A DNA stretch of 64,000 nucleotides, from positions 1 to 64,000 of the forward strand of contig CAXATO010000002.1 in assembly GCA_963972255.1 (NCBI GenBank). Reading direction: 5' to 3'. Source of the DNA: UBA1479 sp002706405. Its GTDB lineage: Bacteria > Pseudomonadota > Alphaproteobacteria > Rhodospirillales > Casp-alpha2. This document shows, one piece after another, positions 34,413 to 42,718 of this stretch. Each line of letters begins with the position of its first letter. Positions within the stretch are counted from its first letter, which is position 1. The notes under the pieces are model-generated. The model was given only the letters and a program-made list of their open reading frames with translations, was not told the origin of the DNA and ran no database searches. Made by a program: the position numbers and the translations under genes.

Positions 34413-35444
34413 TTATTCGACGATAAGCCGGCGTTCGATGCGGAAGGTTTCCTTGCCGCCGTCCTTGGTCGCCCGTTCCAGCACGGCGACGCCGAGATAA
34501 CTGCCCGTATGCCAGTCCACGGTCTTGCGCTTGCCGACGAAACGCATATGCCGCGCCTGGGTCTTGTCCAGGGTAAAGGACTTGGCCGCGATCTTGCGGT
34601 CATTGGGGCCCGTGAAGGTCAGGGTCAGGCGGTCGCCCTTTGCAACCCAGAAGGCATCGACCCAGAACACCAGCACCGGCGCCTTGGCGGACAATCTTCC
34701 ATCACGGTAAAAGCCGCGGCGCAGCGCGATGGGGTTGACCTCGACCGGCGCGAAACCGGCATCGTAAAGCGCCGTCGGCGTGTCTTTGAGCATGCTCAGG
34801 CTGCGCGCATCCCACAGCGGCGACGGCCCGGGCCCGCAGTCCGCCGACCGCCGGACCCCGACGAAGGGGTCCACGATCTTGCCGTTCAGGCGCACGCCGA
34901 GGTGGATATGCGGGAATTCGGCCAGCCCCGATGACCCGACGGAGCCCAGCCGGTCGCCCTTTTCCACCCGTTGGCCCGGCCGCACGGTGAGCGAGCCGCG
35001 CCGGAGATGACAATAAAAGGTCTCCCAGCCGCCGCCATGGCCGACGGCGACGGAATTGCCGCAGCCCTGGGACATGACCGCGTCGCGCCCGACCAGGGAT
35101 ACGTCGCCGTCCAGCATGCCGTCGCGCAGGCGCAGCACCGTGCCCGCCGCCGCGGCGACCACGGGCACGCCGTCTTCCATTTTGGAATAATCGCGGATGG
35201 CGATATCGACACCCGTGTGACCGTTGTAGCTGTGGGCGCCGCAGGCATAGTCGCGCACGCCGGGGCCGGGGTCATGGTCCGGCAGATTGACCAGCCAGCA
35301 GGTCCGCCCCGGATTGCAGGTCAGCGGCAGGCCCAGGGACGGCTGTCCCTCGGCCCGCACGGTTGAAGGCGGCGCAAGGACCGTCGCCGCCAGCAGAACC
35401 GCCGCCAAGATCTTGGAAAACCGGGAAATTTCAATGAACCGCAA
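34413..35444 (-). CDS. M23 family metallopeptidase (secreted)
   Basis: 343 aa with an N-terminal signal peptide (KILAAVLLAATVLAPPSTVR). LytM zinc ligands: H76 and D80 in YNGHTGVD, H179 and H181 in PHIHLG; Cys pairs suggest disulfides (TCNPGRTC, ACGAHS, GCGNS). Probably a periplasmic peptidoglycan hydrolase or its non-catalytic relative; all four zinc-site residues are present. The start is a TTG at 35444 with AAGGGATGG just upstream, since no ATG fits better. The C-terminal 120 residues are an unassigned beta-rich extension. Convergent with maiA; divergent from the PhaJ-like hydratase. Confidence 0.82.
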   Translation of the reverse strand: MRFIEISRFSKILAAVLLAATVLAPPSTVRAEGQPSLGLPLTCNPGRTCWLVNLPDHDPGPGVRDYACGAHSYNGHTGVDIAIRDYSKMEDGVPVVAAAAGTVLRLRDGMLDGDVSLVGRDAVMSQGCGNSVAVGHGGGWETFYCHLRRGSLTVRPGQRVEKGDRLGSVGSSGLAEFPHIHLGVRLNGKIVDPFVGVRRSADCGPGPSPLWDARSLSMLKDTPTALYDAGFAPVEVNPIALRRGFYRDGRLSAKAPVLVFWVDAFWVAKGDRLTLTFTGPNDRKIAAKSFTLDKTQARHMRFVGKRKTVDWHTGSYLGVAVLERATKDGGKETFRIERRLIVE

Positions 35445-35513
35445 ACCACCATCCCTTTCCCGGGCATGCTACACGGGCCTATACGCCCCGCAAAACATTC
35501 CTTGCGAGCCCCC

Positions 35514-35530
35514 ATATTGCGATGCAATAT
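35514..35530. promoter_or_regulatory. 17-bp palindrome ATATTGC-GAT-GCAATAT upstream of the PhaJ-like gene
   Basis: Perfect 7-bp arms with a 3-base spacer, in the 161-base gap between the divergent M23 gene and the MaoC/PhaJ-like gene, 75 bases before the latter's ATG. Its core TTGC-N3-GCAA is of the TGC-type inverted repeat reported for PhaR-family regulators of polyhydroxyalkanoate genes. Assignment to a regulator is inference from the neighbouring hydratase; the palindrome itself is unambiguous. Confidence 0.55.
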
Positions 35531-35605
35531 TCGGCGCTGCACCGCGACATTCCGCCAAATATTCAAAGAATCCCCACCCGACGGTGTATTGGAGCGCTTA
35601 AAATC

Positions 35606-36061
35606 ATGGATACCCACGCCGTCAGCACCCTCGACAAACTCCACGGATTTTATTTTGAAGATCTGGAGGTCGGGCAGAGCGACGAATACTCCCGGACCAT
35701 TTCCGAATCCGACATTCTGGTGTTCGCAGGCGTGTCCGGCGACACCAACCCGGTGCACCTGAACCACGAGTTCGCCTCGGAAACCATGTTCGAAGGCTGC
35801 ATCGCCCACGGGCTGTTGACCGCCAGCTACATTTCCACCGTGATCGGCACCAAGATGCCGGGGCCGGGCTGCATCTACGTCGGCCAGACCCTGAAGTTCA
35901 AGGGCCCGGTCAAGGCCGGCGACACAGTCATCGCACGGGCCACGATCATGGAAAAGATCGAGGCCAAGAAGTTCGTCAAGATCCAGACCCAGTGCCTGGT
36001 CGGCGACAAGGTCGTGCTGGACGGCGAAGCCACCATCATGGTGCCGTCGCGCAGCAAATAA
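35606..36061 (+). CDS. MaoC/PhaJ-type (R)-specific enoyl-CoA hydratase
   Basis: 151 aa single hot-dog-fold protein. The hydratase-2 signature VSGDTNPVHLNHEFA supplies the catalytic Asp and His; FEGCIAHGLL and the segment MPGPGCIYVGQTLKFKGPVK match the PhaJ/MaoC family. It hydrates enoyl-CoA to (R)-3-hydroxyacyl-CoA, which can feed polyhydroxyalkanoate synthesis, or acts on other acyl-CoAs. The start ATG at 35606 gives the normal family length; the frame opens earlier but only across the promoter palindrome. A GGAG lies 12 bases upstream. Followed by a hairpin and ribF. Confidence 0.88.
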   Translation: MDTHAVSTLDKLHGFYFEDLEVGQSDEYSRTISESDILVFAGVSGDTNPVHLNHEFASETMFEGCIAHGLLTASYISTVIGTKMPGPGCIYVGQTLKFKGPVKAGDTVIARATIMEKIEAKKFVKIQTQCLVGDKVVLDGEATIMVPSRSK

Positions 36062-36067
36062 CCCAAT

Positions 36068-36097
36068 CCTGATCCGGTCCCTGAACGGCGGATCAGG
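36068..36097. terminator. Hairpin between MaoC-like gene and ribF
   Basis: CCTGATCCG at 36068-36076 is the exact reverse complement of CGGATCAGG at 36089-36097, a 9-bp stem with a 12-base loop, starting 7 bases after the MaoC-like stop. The following bases are CCGGGG rather than a T-run, so rho-independent termination is doubtful. It may attenuate transcription or stabilise the upstream message. Confidence 0.4.
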
Positions 36098-36142
36098 CCG
36101 GGGTTGACCGGGTCGGCACCTGCGGGCACCTTCACCGGCATC

Positions 36143-37093
36143 ATGCGTATTTTTCGCCATTACCAGAACATCCCCGACGACGCCCGGGGCGCCGTGGTCG
36201 CCATCGGCAATTTCGACGGCGTGCACCTGGGCCACCGCGCCGTAATCGGCGAGGCCGGTGCCATCGCCCATGCCACGGCCCGGCCCTGGGGCGTGCTGAC
36301 GTTCGAGCCGCACCCCCGCGCCTTCTTCGCCCCCGACAGCCCGCCGTTCCGCCTGACCCCCTTTCACGCCAAGGCGCGGCTGATCTTCGGGCTCGGCGTC
36401 GACACCATCTTCGTGCAGCAGTTCAACAAGGCGTTTTCGTCGCTGACGGCCGAGGAGTTCATCGAAACGGTCCTGGTCGACGGCATCGGCGCCCGCCATG
36501 TGGTCTGCGGCTATGACTTCGTGTTCGGCAAGGGCCGGGGCGGCAGCGCCGAAATGCTGCTGGGCTTCGGCAAGCGCCTCGGGTTCGATTTCACGGCCGT
36601 GCGCGCCCAGACCTTCGCCGGCGACGACGCGGCCCGGACGGCCTATTCCTCGACCGGCATCCGCGACGCCCTGCGGACCGGCAACCCCCAGGCCGCCGCC
36701 CGCATTCTCGGCCGGCCGTTCGAGATCGAAGGCCGGGTCATCGAAGGCCATCAGCGCGGACGCACCATCGGCTTCCCCACGGCGAACCTCGCCCTCGGCA
36801 CCTATCTGCGGCCGGCCCGGGGCGTTTACGCCGTGCGCGTACGCATCGGCGAGGGCGAGGAATACGCCGGTGTCGCCAACATCGGCCGCCGCCCGACCTT
36901 CGCCGGCGAGGCCGATTTGTTGGAGGTCTTCCTGTTCGATTTCACCGGTGATCTCTATGGTCGGCGGCTCGGCGTGCAGCTCGTCGAATTCCTGCGGCCG
37001 GAAAAGAAGTTTGACGGCATCGACCAATTGAAGGCACAAATCGCCGCGGACAGCGACCGCGCGCGCCAAATTTTATCGAAAACAGAGCCATGA
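36143..37093 (+). CDS. ribF: Bifunctional riboflavin kinase / FAD synthetase
   Basis: 316 aa. The N-terminal adenylyltransferase domain has AIGNFDGVHLGH and the 'STGIRDAL' motif; the C-terminal riboflavin kinase begins near 195 with GRTIGFPTANLAL and contains GVANIGRRPTF and LLEVFLFDF. It makes FMN and FAD from riboflavin. Start chosen at ATG 36143, which gives the standard family beginning MRIFRHYQNIP; the frame opens at 36104. The stop overlaps the ileS start by four bases, the common ribF-ileS-lspA order. Confidence 0.95.
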   Translation: MRIFRHYQNIPDDARGAVVAIGNFDGVHLGHRAVIGEAGAIAHATARPWGVLTFEPHPRAFFAPDSPPFRLTPFHAKARLIFGLGVDTIFVQQFNKAFSSLTAEEFIETVLVDGIGARHVVCGYDFVFGKGRGGSAEMLLGFGKRLGFDFTAVRAQTFAGDDAARTAYSSTGIRDALRTGNPQAAARILGRPFEIEGRVIEGHQRGRTIGFPTANLALGTYLRPARGVYAVRVRIGEGEEYAGVANIGRRPTFAGEADLLEVFLFDFTGDLYGRRLGVQLVEFLRPEKKFDGIDQLKAQIAADSDRARQILSKTEP

Positions 37094-39990
37094 CCGTCGA
37101 TTACAAATCCACCGTGTTCCTGCCCCGCACCGACTTTCCCATGAAAGCCGGCCTGGCTGCGAAGGAACCGGACATCATCAAGAAGTGGGAAGAGGTCGGC
37201 CTCTACCAGCTTCTGCGCGAGGATGCCAAGGACCGCCCGCCCTTCGTGCTGCACGATGGCCCGCCCTACGCCAACGGCAACCTGCACATCGGCCATGCGC
37301 TCAACAAGATTCTCAAGGACGTGATCGTGCGGGCCCAGCAGATGCTGGGCAAGAACGCCAATTACGTGCCCGGCTGGGATTGCCACGGCCTGCCCATCGA
37401 ATGGAAGATCGAGGAACAGTACCGCGCCCAGGGCAAGGACAAGGACCAGGTGCCGGTCGTCGAATTCCGTCAGGAATGCCGCGATTTCGCCCAGCATTGG
37501 ATCGGCGTGCAGCGCGACGAATTCAAGCGCTTGGGCGTGATCGGCGACTGGGCCAATCCCTACACCACCATGAGCTTCCCGGCCGAAGCCCAGATCGTGC
37601 GCGAGCTTCTGAAGTTCCTGGACAACGGGCTGCTTTATCGCGGCTCCAAGCCGGTCATGTGGTCGGTGGTCGAAAAGACCGCCCTGGCCGAGGCCGAGGT
37701 CGAATACCACGACCATGAATCGGACACGATCTGGGTGAAATTCCCGGTGGTGTCCGGCGACGCCGGGTTGTCCGACGCCGCGGTCGTGATCTGGACAACG
37801 ACCCCCTGGACGATCCCCGGCAACCGGGCGATCTGTTTTTCCAAGCGCATCAGCTATGGCCTGTACGAGGTCACGGCGGCGGCGGAAGACAATTGGGCCA
37901 AGCCCGGCGACAAGCTGGTGCTGGCCGACGCCCTGGCCGCCGACGTCATGAAGTCCGCCCGGGTCGAGGGCTTTGAGCGCCGCGGCGACGTTGCCGCCGA
38001 CACCCTGGCCGGCCTGACCTGCGCCCATCCCTTCCGGGGCATGGGCTACGATTTCGACGTGCCGCTGCTGGACGGCGACCATGTCACGGAAGAAACCGGC
38101 ACCGGCTTCGTCCATACGGCCCCCGGCCACGGGCGCGAGGATTTCGAGGCCTGGACCGGGTCCGGCAAGCTTCTCGCCGAACGCGGCATTGATCCGCACA
38201 TTCCCTATACGGTCGATGCCGACGGCCGCTTCACGGCCGAGGCCCCCGGGTTCGAGGGCGGCCAGGTCATCACTGAGCACGGCAAGAAGGGCGACGCCAA
38301 CGACCGCGTCATCAAGGCCCTGGTCGCGGGCAACAAGCTGCTTGCCCGCGGGCGCCTGAAGCACCAGTACCCCCATTCTTGGCGCTCCAAGAAACCGGTG
38401 ATCTTCCGCAACACGCCGCAATGGTTCATCGCCATGGACCGGGATTTCGCCGTGCCGAACGGCAGCGGCCAGGCCAGCCTGCGCGACATCGCGCTCGGCG
38501 CCATCGGTCAAACGCAGTTCGTGCCCGGCGGCGGACAGGCCCGCCTGCACGCCATGATCCAGAACCGCCCGGACTGGGTGATTTCCCGCCAGCGCGCCTG
38601 GGGGGTGCCGATCACCGTGTTCGTGCACAAGGACACGGGCGCGCTGCTCAACGATCCGGCGGTCAACGCCCGCATCGTCGAGGCGGTGGAGGCCGAAGGG
38701 GCCGACGCCTGGTTCGCGTCCGAGCCGGCGCGCTTCCTGGGCGACGATTACAGCACCGACGACTACGACCAGGTCATGGACATCCTCGACGTATGGTTCG
38801 ATTCCGGATCGACCCATTCCTTCGTCCTGGAACAGCGCGACGATCTGACCTGGCCCGCGTCCCTTTATCTGGAAGGCACGGACCAGCATCGTGGCTGGTT
38901 CCACTCAAGCCTGCTGGAATCCTGCGGCACCCGGGGACGCGCCCCCTATGACGCGGTGCTGACCCACGGCTTCGTCATGGCCGAGGACGGTCAGAAGATG
39001 TCGAAGTCCCTGGGCAACATCACGGCGCCCCAGGACGTGTGTAATCAGCACGGCGCCGACATCCTGCGCCTGTGGGTGGTGGGGTCGAACTATTCCGAGG
39101 ATCTCCGCATCGGCCCGGAAATCGTCAAGTTCCACGCCGACATCTACCGCCGCCTGCGCAACACCCTGCGCTATCTTCTCGGCAATTTGGACGGCTTCGA
39201 CGCCGCCGAGCGCCTGGACCCGGCCGACATGCCGGAATTGGACCGCTGGGTGCTGACCCGCCTGTGGCGGCTCGACAAGATGCTGCGCGGCGCCTGCGAC
39301 AGTTTCGAATTCCATGGCGTGTTCACGGAACTGCACAACTTCTGCGCCGTCGACCTGTCCGCCTTCTATTTCGACATCCGCAAGGACACGCTGTACTGCG
39401 ACCGCGCCGATTCCATCGAGCGGCGCGCCGTGCGCACGGTGCTGGACGAACTGTTCAATTGCCTGACCGCCTGGCTGGCGCCGTTCCTGTGCTTCACGGC
39501 GGAAGAAGCCTGGCAGGCGCGCCTCGAGCAGCCCGACGCCGCCAACAGCGTCCACCGCCGCCAGTTCCCGGAGATTCCCGACAGCTGGAACGACGAAGCC
39601 CTGGAGGCCAAATGGCGCACCGTGCGCCAGGTGCGTCGCGCCGTGACCGGTGCCCTGGAGCTGGAGCGTGCGGAAAAGCGCATCGGCAAGTCGCTGGAAG
39701 CCCATGTGACGGTCTATGTCAACGCCGACCAGGCCGCCGACCTTGAAGGCCTCGATCTGCCGCAAATCTTCATCACCTCATCGGGCGAGATCACGACCGA
39801 CCCCGCGCCCGAAGGCGCCTACACCACGCCGGAAGCGCCCGGCGTCGCCGTCGTGCCGGTGCTGGCCACGGGCGAAAAGTGCGACCGCTGCTGGAAGGTG
39901 CTGGATGATGTGGGCACGGATGCGGACCACCCGACGGTCTGCGGGCGCTGCGCCGAAGCCGTGCGCCATTTGCCGCCGGCCGCCGAATAA
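37090..39990 (+). CDS. ileS: Isoleucine--tRNA ligase
   Basis: 966 aa class I synthetase. HIGH is at 66-69 (GNLHIGHALNK), KMSKS at 636-640 (DGQKMSKSLGN), with the editing domain between them including the family motif WTTTPWTIPGNRA. C-terminal zinc-binding Cys: CDRCWKVLDDVG and VCGRC, as in bacterial IleRS with the Zn tail (about residues 933-960). Bacterial type with Cys zinc ribbon. ATG overlaps the ribF stop as ATGA. Downstream lspA begins 17 bases after the stop. Confidence 0.97.
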   Translation: MTVDYKSTVFLPRTDFPMKAGLAAKEPDIIKKWEEVGLYQLLREDAKDRPPFVLHDGPPYANGNLHIGHALNKILKDVIVRAQQMLGKNANYVPGWDCHGLPIEWKIEEQYRAQGKDKDQVPVVEFRQECRDFAQHWIGVQRDEFKRLGVIGDWANPYTTMSFPAEAQIVRELLKFLDNGLLYRGSKPVMWSVVEKTALAEAEVEYHDHESDTIWVKFPVVSGDAGLSDAAVVIWTTTPWTIPGNRAICFSKRISYGLYEVTAAAEDNWAKPGDKLVLADALAADVMKSARVEGFERRGDVAADTLAGLTCAHPFRGMGYDFDVPLLDGDHVTEETGTGFVHTAPGHGREDFEAWTGSGKLLAERGIDPHIPYTVDADGRFTAEAPGFEGGQVITEHGKKGDANDRVIKALVAGNKLLARGRLKHQYPHSWRSKKPVIFRNTPQWFIAMDRDFAVPNGSGQASLRDIALGAIGQTQFVPGGGQARLHAMIQNRPDWVISRQRAWGVPITVFVHKDTGALLNDPAVNARIVEAVEAEGADAWFASEPARFLGDDYSTDDYDQVMDILDVWFDSGSTHSFVLEQRDDLTWPASLYLEGTDQHRGWFHSSLLESCGTRGRAPYDAVLTHGFVMAEDGQKMSKSLGNITAPQDVCNQHGADILRLWVVGSNYSEDLRIGPEIVKFHADIYRRLRNTLRYLLGNLDGFDAAERLDPADMPELDRWVLTRLWRLDKMLRGACDSFEFHGVFTELHNFCAVDLSAFYFDIRKDTLYCDRADSIERRAVRTVLDELFNCLTAWLAPFLCFTAEEAWQARLEQPDAANSVHRRQFPEIPDSWNDEALEAKWRTVRQVRRAVTGALELERAEKRIGKSLEAHVTVYVNADQAADLEGLDLPQIFITSSGEITTDPAPEGAYTTPEAPGVAVVPVLATGEKCDRCWKVLDDVGTDADHPTVCGRCAEAVRHLPPAAE

Positions 39991-40006
39991 CCGGCCCGAG
40001 GTCCCG

Positions 40007-40495
40007 TTGGCTGATCCCCGCATCACATTGCGCCGTCAGGGCCTGGGCCTCGCCTTCCTGGTCATCGTTCTCGATCAGATCACCAAATGGTGGGTCCTGA
40101 CCGATCTGATGAACCCGCCCCGGATGATCGAGGTTCTGCCTTTCGCCAATCTGGTCCTGGTATGGAACCGGGGCGTCAGCTTCGGCCTGTTCAACACGGC
40201 ATCGGTCTACGGCCCTTGGATTCTGTCGGCCCTGGCGATCGGCGTATCCGCCGTTCTGGCTGTTTGGCTGTTCCGCGGACCGAACCGCATGGTCGGCTGG
40301 GGAATCGGGCTGATCCTGGGCGGCGCGCTGGGAAATGTCATCGACCGCCTGGTCCATGGGGCGGTGGTCGATTTCGTCGATTTGCATGTGGCAGGCGCCC
40401 ATTGGCCCGCTTTCAACGTCGCCGACAGCGCCATCACCATCGGCGCGGGGCTGCTGATCCTTGATTCCTTGTTTCATCGGGATAAATCATCGTAG
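40007..40495 (+). CDS. lspA: Lipoprotein signal peptidase
   Basis: 162 aa inner-membrane aspartyl protease removing signal peptides from prolipoproteins. Four hydrophobic segments. Catalytic Asp residues are in VVDFVDLH (D122) and FNVADSAI (D140); VLDQITKWWV, VWNRGVSFG and GGALGNVIDRL are the other conserved boxes. The first ATG in frame would cut into the first membrane helix, so the TTG at 40007 (MADPRITLRR) behind GAGG is the start. Third gene of the ribF-ileS-lspA unit; the next gene encodes a lipoprotein that would be its substrate. Confidence 0.94.
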   Translation: MADPRITLRRQGLGLAFLVIVLDQITKWWVLTDLMNPPRMIEVLPFANLVLVWNRGVSFGLFNTASVYGPWILSALAIGVSAVLAVWLFRGPNRMVGWGIGLILGGALGNVIDRLVHGAVVDFVDLHVAGAHWPAFNVADSAITIGAGLLILDSLFHRDKSS

Positions 40496-40584
40496 ATTGG
40501 CACGCGTCGGCGGGGGGCCGGAAGGGCGCCCCGTCCCGCGGGATTTCCCCTAGGGCGCAACCTGTTGACCATGAAACGGCGGGC

Positions 40585-41151
40585 ATGAAACGACTTACGG
40601 CACGAACGACGGGCATTTTTCTGGTGCTGATGATGGCGCTCAGCCTGGGGGCGTGCGATTCCGTGAAGCGCGCGATCTCCGGCGGCAAGAAGGCCCCCGA
40701 CGAATTCGCCGTCTATAAGCGGCCGCCGTTGTCGCTGCCGCCCGATTATGCGCTCCGCCCGCCCGAACCGGGACGCGAACAGCTTGAATCATACAGCCCG
40801 CGCGACCAGGCCCGCGCCGCCATGCTGCGCCGGCCGGTGCAGGCCCAGCCGCTCGCCGAAAGCACACCGGGGCTGACGGTCCTGATGGACAAGATGGGCG
40901 CCGACAAGGCCGATCCCGCCATCCGCAAGCTCGTCGACCAGGAAACCCTGGCGCTGTCCGAAGAAGACCGCCGCTTGATCGACAAGCTGATCTTCTGGGT
41001 CGACGATCCCAAGTTTTCCGGCACGGTGGTCGACCCGGCCGCCGAACAGCGCCGCCTGCTCGAGACCCAGGCGCTGGGCAAGCCGGTCAACGAGGGCAAG
41101 ACCCCCGAGATCAAGCGCGAAACCCGCAAGAAGGGTATTCTCGGTTTCTAG
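40585..41151 (+). CDS. DUF3035 lipoprotein, BamF-type
   Basis: 188 aa. A lipobox LGAC puts the lipid-modified Cys at residue 24 after a clear signal peptide (TGIFLVLMMALSLGAC). The mature part has the family pattern PPLSLPPDYALRPPEPG. DUF3035 has been proposed as BamF, a lipoprotein subunit of the outer-membrane beta-barrel assembly machine in alphaproteobacteria; this is known for the family, not shown here. It follows lspA by 89 bases and precedes the M16 protease pair. Confidence 0.82.
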   Translation: MKRLTARTTGIFLVLMMALSLGACDSVKRAISGGKKAPDEFAVYKRPPLSLPPDYALRPPEPGREQLESYSPRDQARAAMLRRPVQAQPLAESTPGLTVLMDKMGADKADPAIRKLVDQETLALSEEDRRLIDKLIFWVDDPKFSGTVVDPAAEQRRLLETQALGKPVNEGKTPEIKRETRKKGILGF

Positions 41152-41329
41152 CCGGGAAGGCGTTAAAGGCGACGTGTCTGCCTTGAAATGGCCGCGATCT
41201 CGACGACAATCGTCTCAACGGAAATTCCAGGGGGCGTCCGGTCGTTGCCGCAAGCGCCGACAATTCCCGTCTTTCGCGCCCCCCTATCTCGCCCGCTGAC
41301 CGCAACCCGCAACAGGTCCTGATCCCGAC

Positions 41330-42718
41330 ATGTCCATGCCCTCCGTCTTCCGCCGCCGATCCGGCCCGCGTCTCCGCCCGCTGATCGCCGCCCTGACCCT
41401 GCTGGCCATCGCCCTGACGCTTGGCGCCGGCCCCGCCCGCGCCAAGGTATTCAGCCCGGAAACCTTCACCCTGAAGAACGGCATGCAGGTGGTTGTCGTC
41501 TCCAACCACCGGGCGCCCGTGGTTACCCATATGGTTTGGTACAAAGTCGGCTCCGCCGACGAAAGCTCCGGCTATTCGGGGATCGCGCATTTCCTGGAAC
41601 ACCTCATGTTCAAGGGCACCAAGACGCGTAAACCGGGCGAGTTTTCCAAGCTGATCGCGCGCTACGGCGGCCAGGAAAACGCCTTCACCTCCTTCGACTA
41701 CACGGCCTATCACCAGACCATCGCCCGCGAACACCTGGAGATGGTCATGGAGATGGAAGCCGACCGCATGACCAACCTGACCCTGACGGACGAAATCATC
41801 GAACCGGAACGCCAGGTGGTGCGCGAGGAACGCCGGTCGCGCACGGACAACAACCCGGCGGCGATCCTGGGCGAGCACGTGTCCGAGGCGCTGTATCGCA
41901 ACTATCCCTACCGGCGGCCGATCATCGGCTACGACCATGAAATCGCCCCCAGGCCCCGCCACAACATCATCGATTTCTACAAACGCTGGTACGCGCCCAA
42001 CAACGCGATCCTGGTGGTCGCCGGCGACATCACGGCCAAGGAACTAAAGCCCTTGGCGGAAAAGTACTATGGCGTCATTCCGGCGGCCCCGGAAATCAAA
42101 CGCGCCCGGCCGGGCGAACCGCCGCAGGAGGCGGCGCGCATCGTCGCCATGCAGCATACCCAGGTGCGCCAGCCGTCGTGGCGCCGGTCCTACCTGGCCC
42201 CCAGCTATCTGTATGGCGAAACGCAGCATGCCTATGCCCTGCAGGTCCTGACGGAAATTCTGGGTGGCGGCGGCACCTCGCGGATTTACCGCAAGCTGGT
42301 CATCGACGACCGCAAGGCGGTCTCGGCGGGTTCTTATTATGATGCCGATTCCCTGGGCCCCAGCAGTTTCACCCTCTACGGCAGCCCGCGGCCCGGCGTC
42401 ACCCTGCCGGAGATCGAACAGGCGGTCGATGTCGAGCTGGACCGGATCGTCAAGGACGGTGTCACCAAGGACGAGGTCGCCCGCGCCAAGAAACGGCTGA
42501 TCGCCAGCGCCGTGTTCGCCCGCGATTCCTTTTCCGCCGGCGCCCGCACCCTGGGGGCGGCCCTTGCCGTCGGGCGCAAGGTCGCCGATGTCGAGGCCTG
42601 GCCCGACCGCATCGCGGCGGTCACCGCCGCGCAAATTCAGGCCGCCGCCAAATACGTGTTCGTCAAGAAACGGTCGGTCACGGCCTTTCTTTTGGAAGAT
42701 AAGGAGAAGCCGGAATGA
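41330..42718 (+). CDS. M16 family zinc peptidase, catalytic subunit
   Basis: 462 aa with a signal peptide (LIAALTLLAIALTLGAGPAR), so probably periplasmic. The inverted zinc motif H87-F-L-E90-H91 in GIAHFLEHLMFKG is intact, and a distal Glu near E143 (EMEADRM) fits the family. It should be the active half of a heterodimeric pitrilysin/processing-peptidase-like protease; targets are unknown (short peptides or signal fragments are usual). Its stop and the start of the next M16 gene overlap by four bases, so subunits are made together. Confidence 0.9.
   Translation: MSMPSVFRRRSGPRLRPLIAALTLLAIALTLGAGPARAKVFSPETFTLKNGMQVVVVSNHRAPVVTHMVWYKVGSADESSGYSGIAHFLEHLMFKGTKTRKPGEFSKLIARYGGQENAFTSFDYTAYHQTIAREHLEMVMEMEADRMTNLTLTDEIIEPERQVVREERRSRTDNNPAAILGEHVSEALYRNYPYRRPIIGYDHEIAPRPRHNIIDFYKRWYAPNNAILVVAGDITAKELKPLAEKYYGVIPAAPEIKRARPGEPPQEAARIVAMQHTQVRQPSWRRSYLAPSYLYGETQHAYALQVLTEILGGGGTSRIYRKLVIDDRKAVSAGSYYDADSLGPSSFTLYGSPRPGVTLPEIEQAVDVELDRIVKDGVTKDEVARAKKRLIASAVFARDSFSAGARTLGAALAVGRKVADVEAWPDRIAAVTAAQIQAAAKYVFVKKRSVTAFLLEDKEKPE

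Noticed and set aside
36955..38904. Large minus-strand frame opposite ileS
   Set aside because: Antisense to an unambiguous IleRS with HIGH and KMSKS motifs.
41152..41329. Regulatory element between the BamF-like and M16 genes
   Set aside because: No convincing inverted repeat, T-run or -35/-10 pair was found in the 178 bases.
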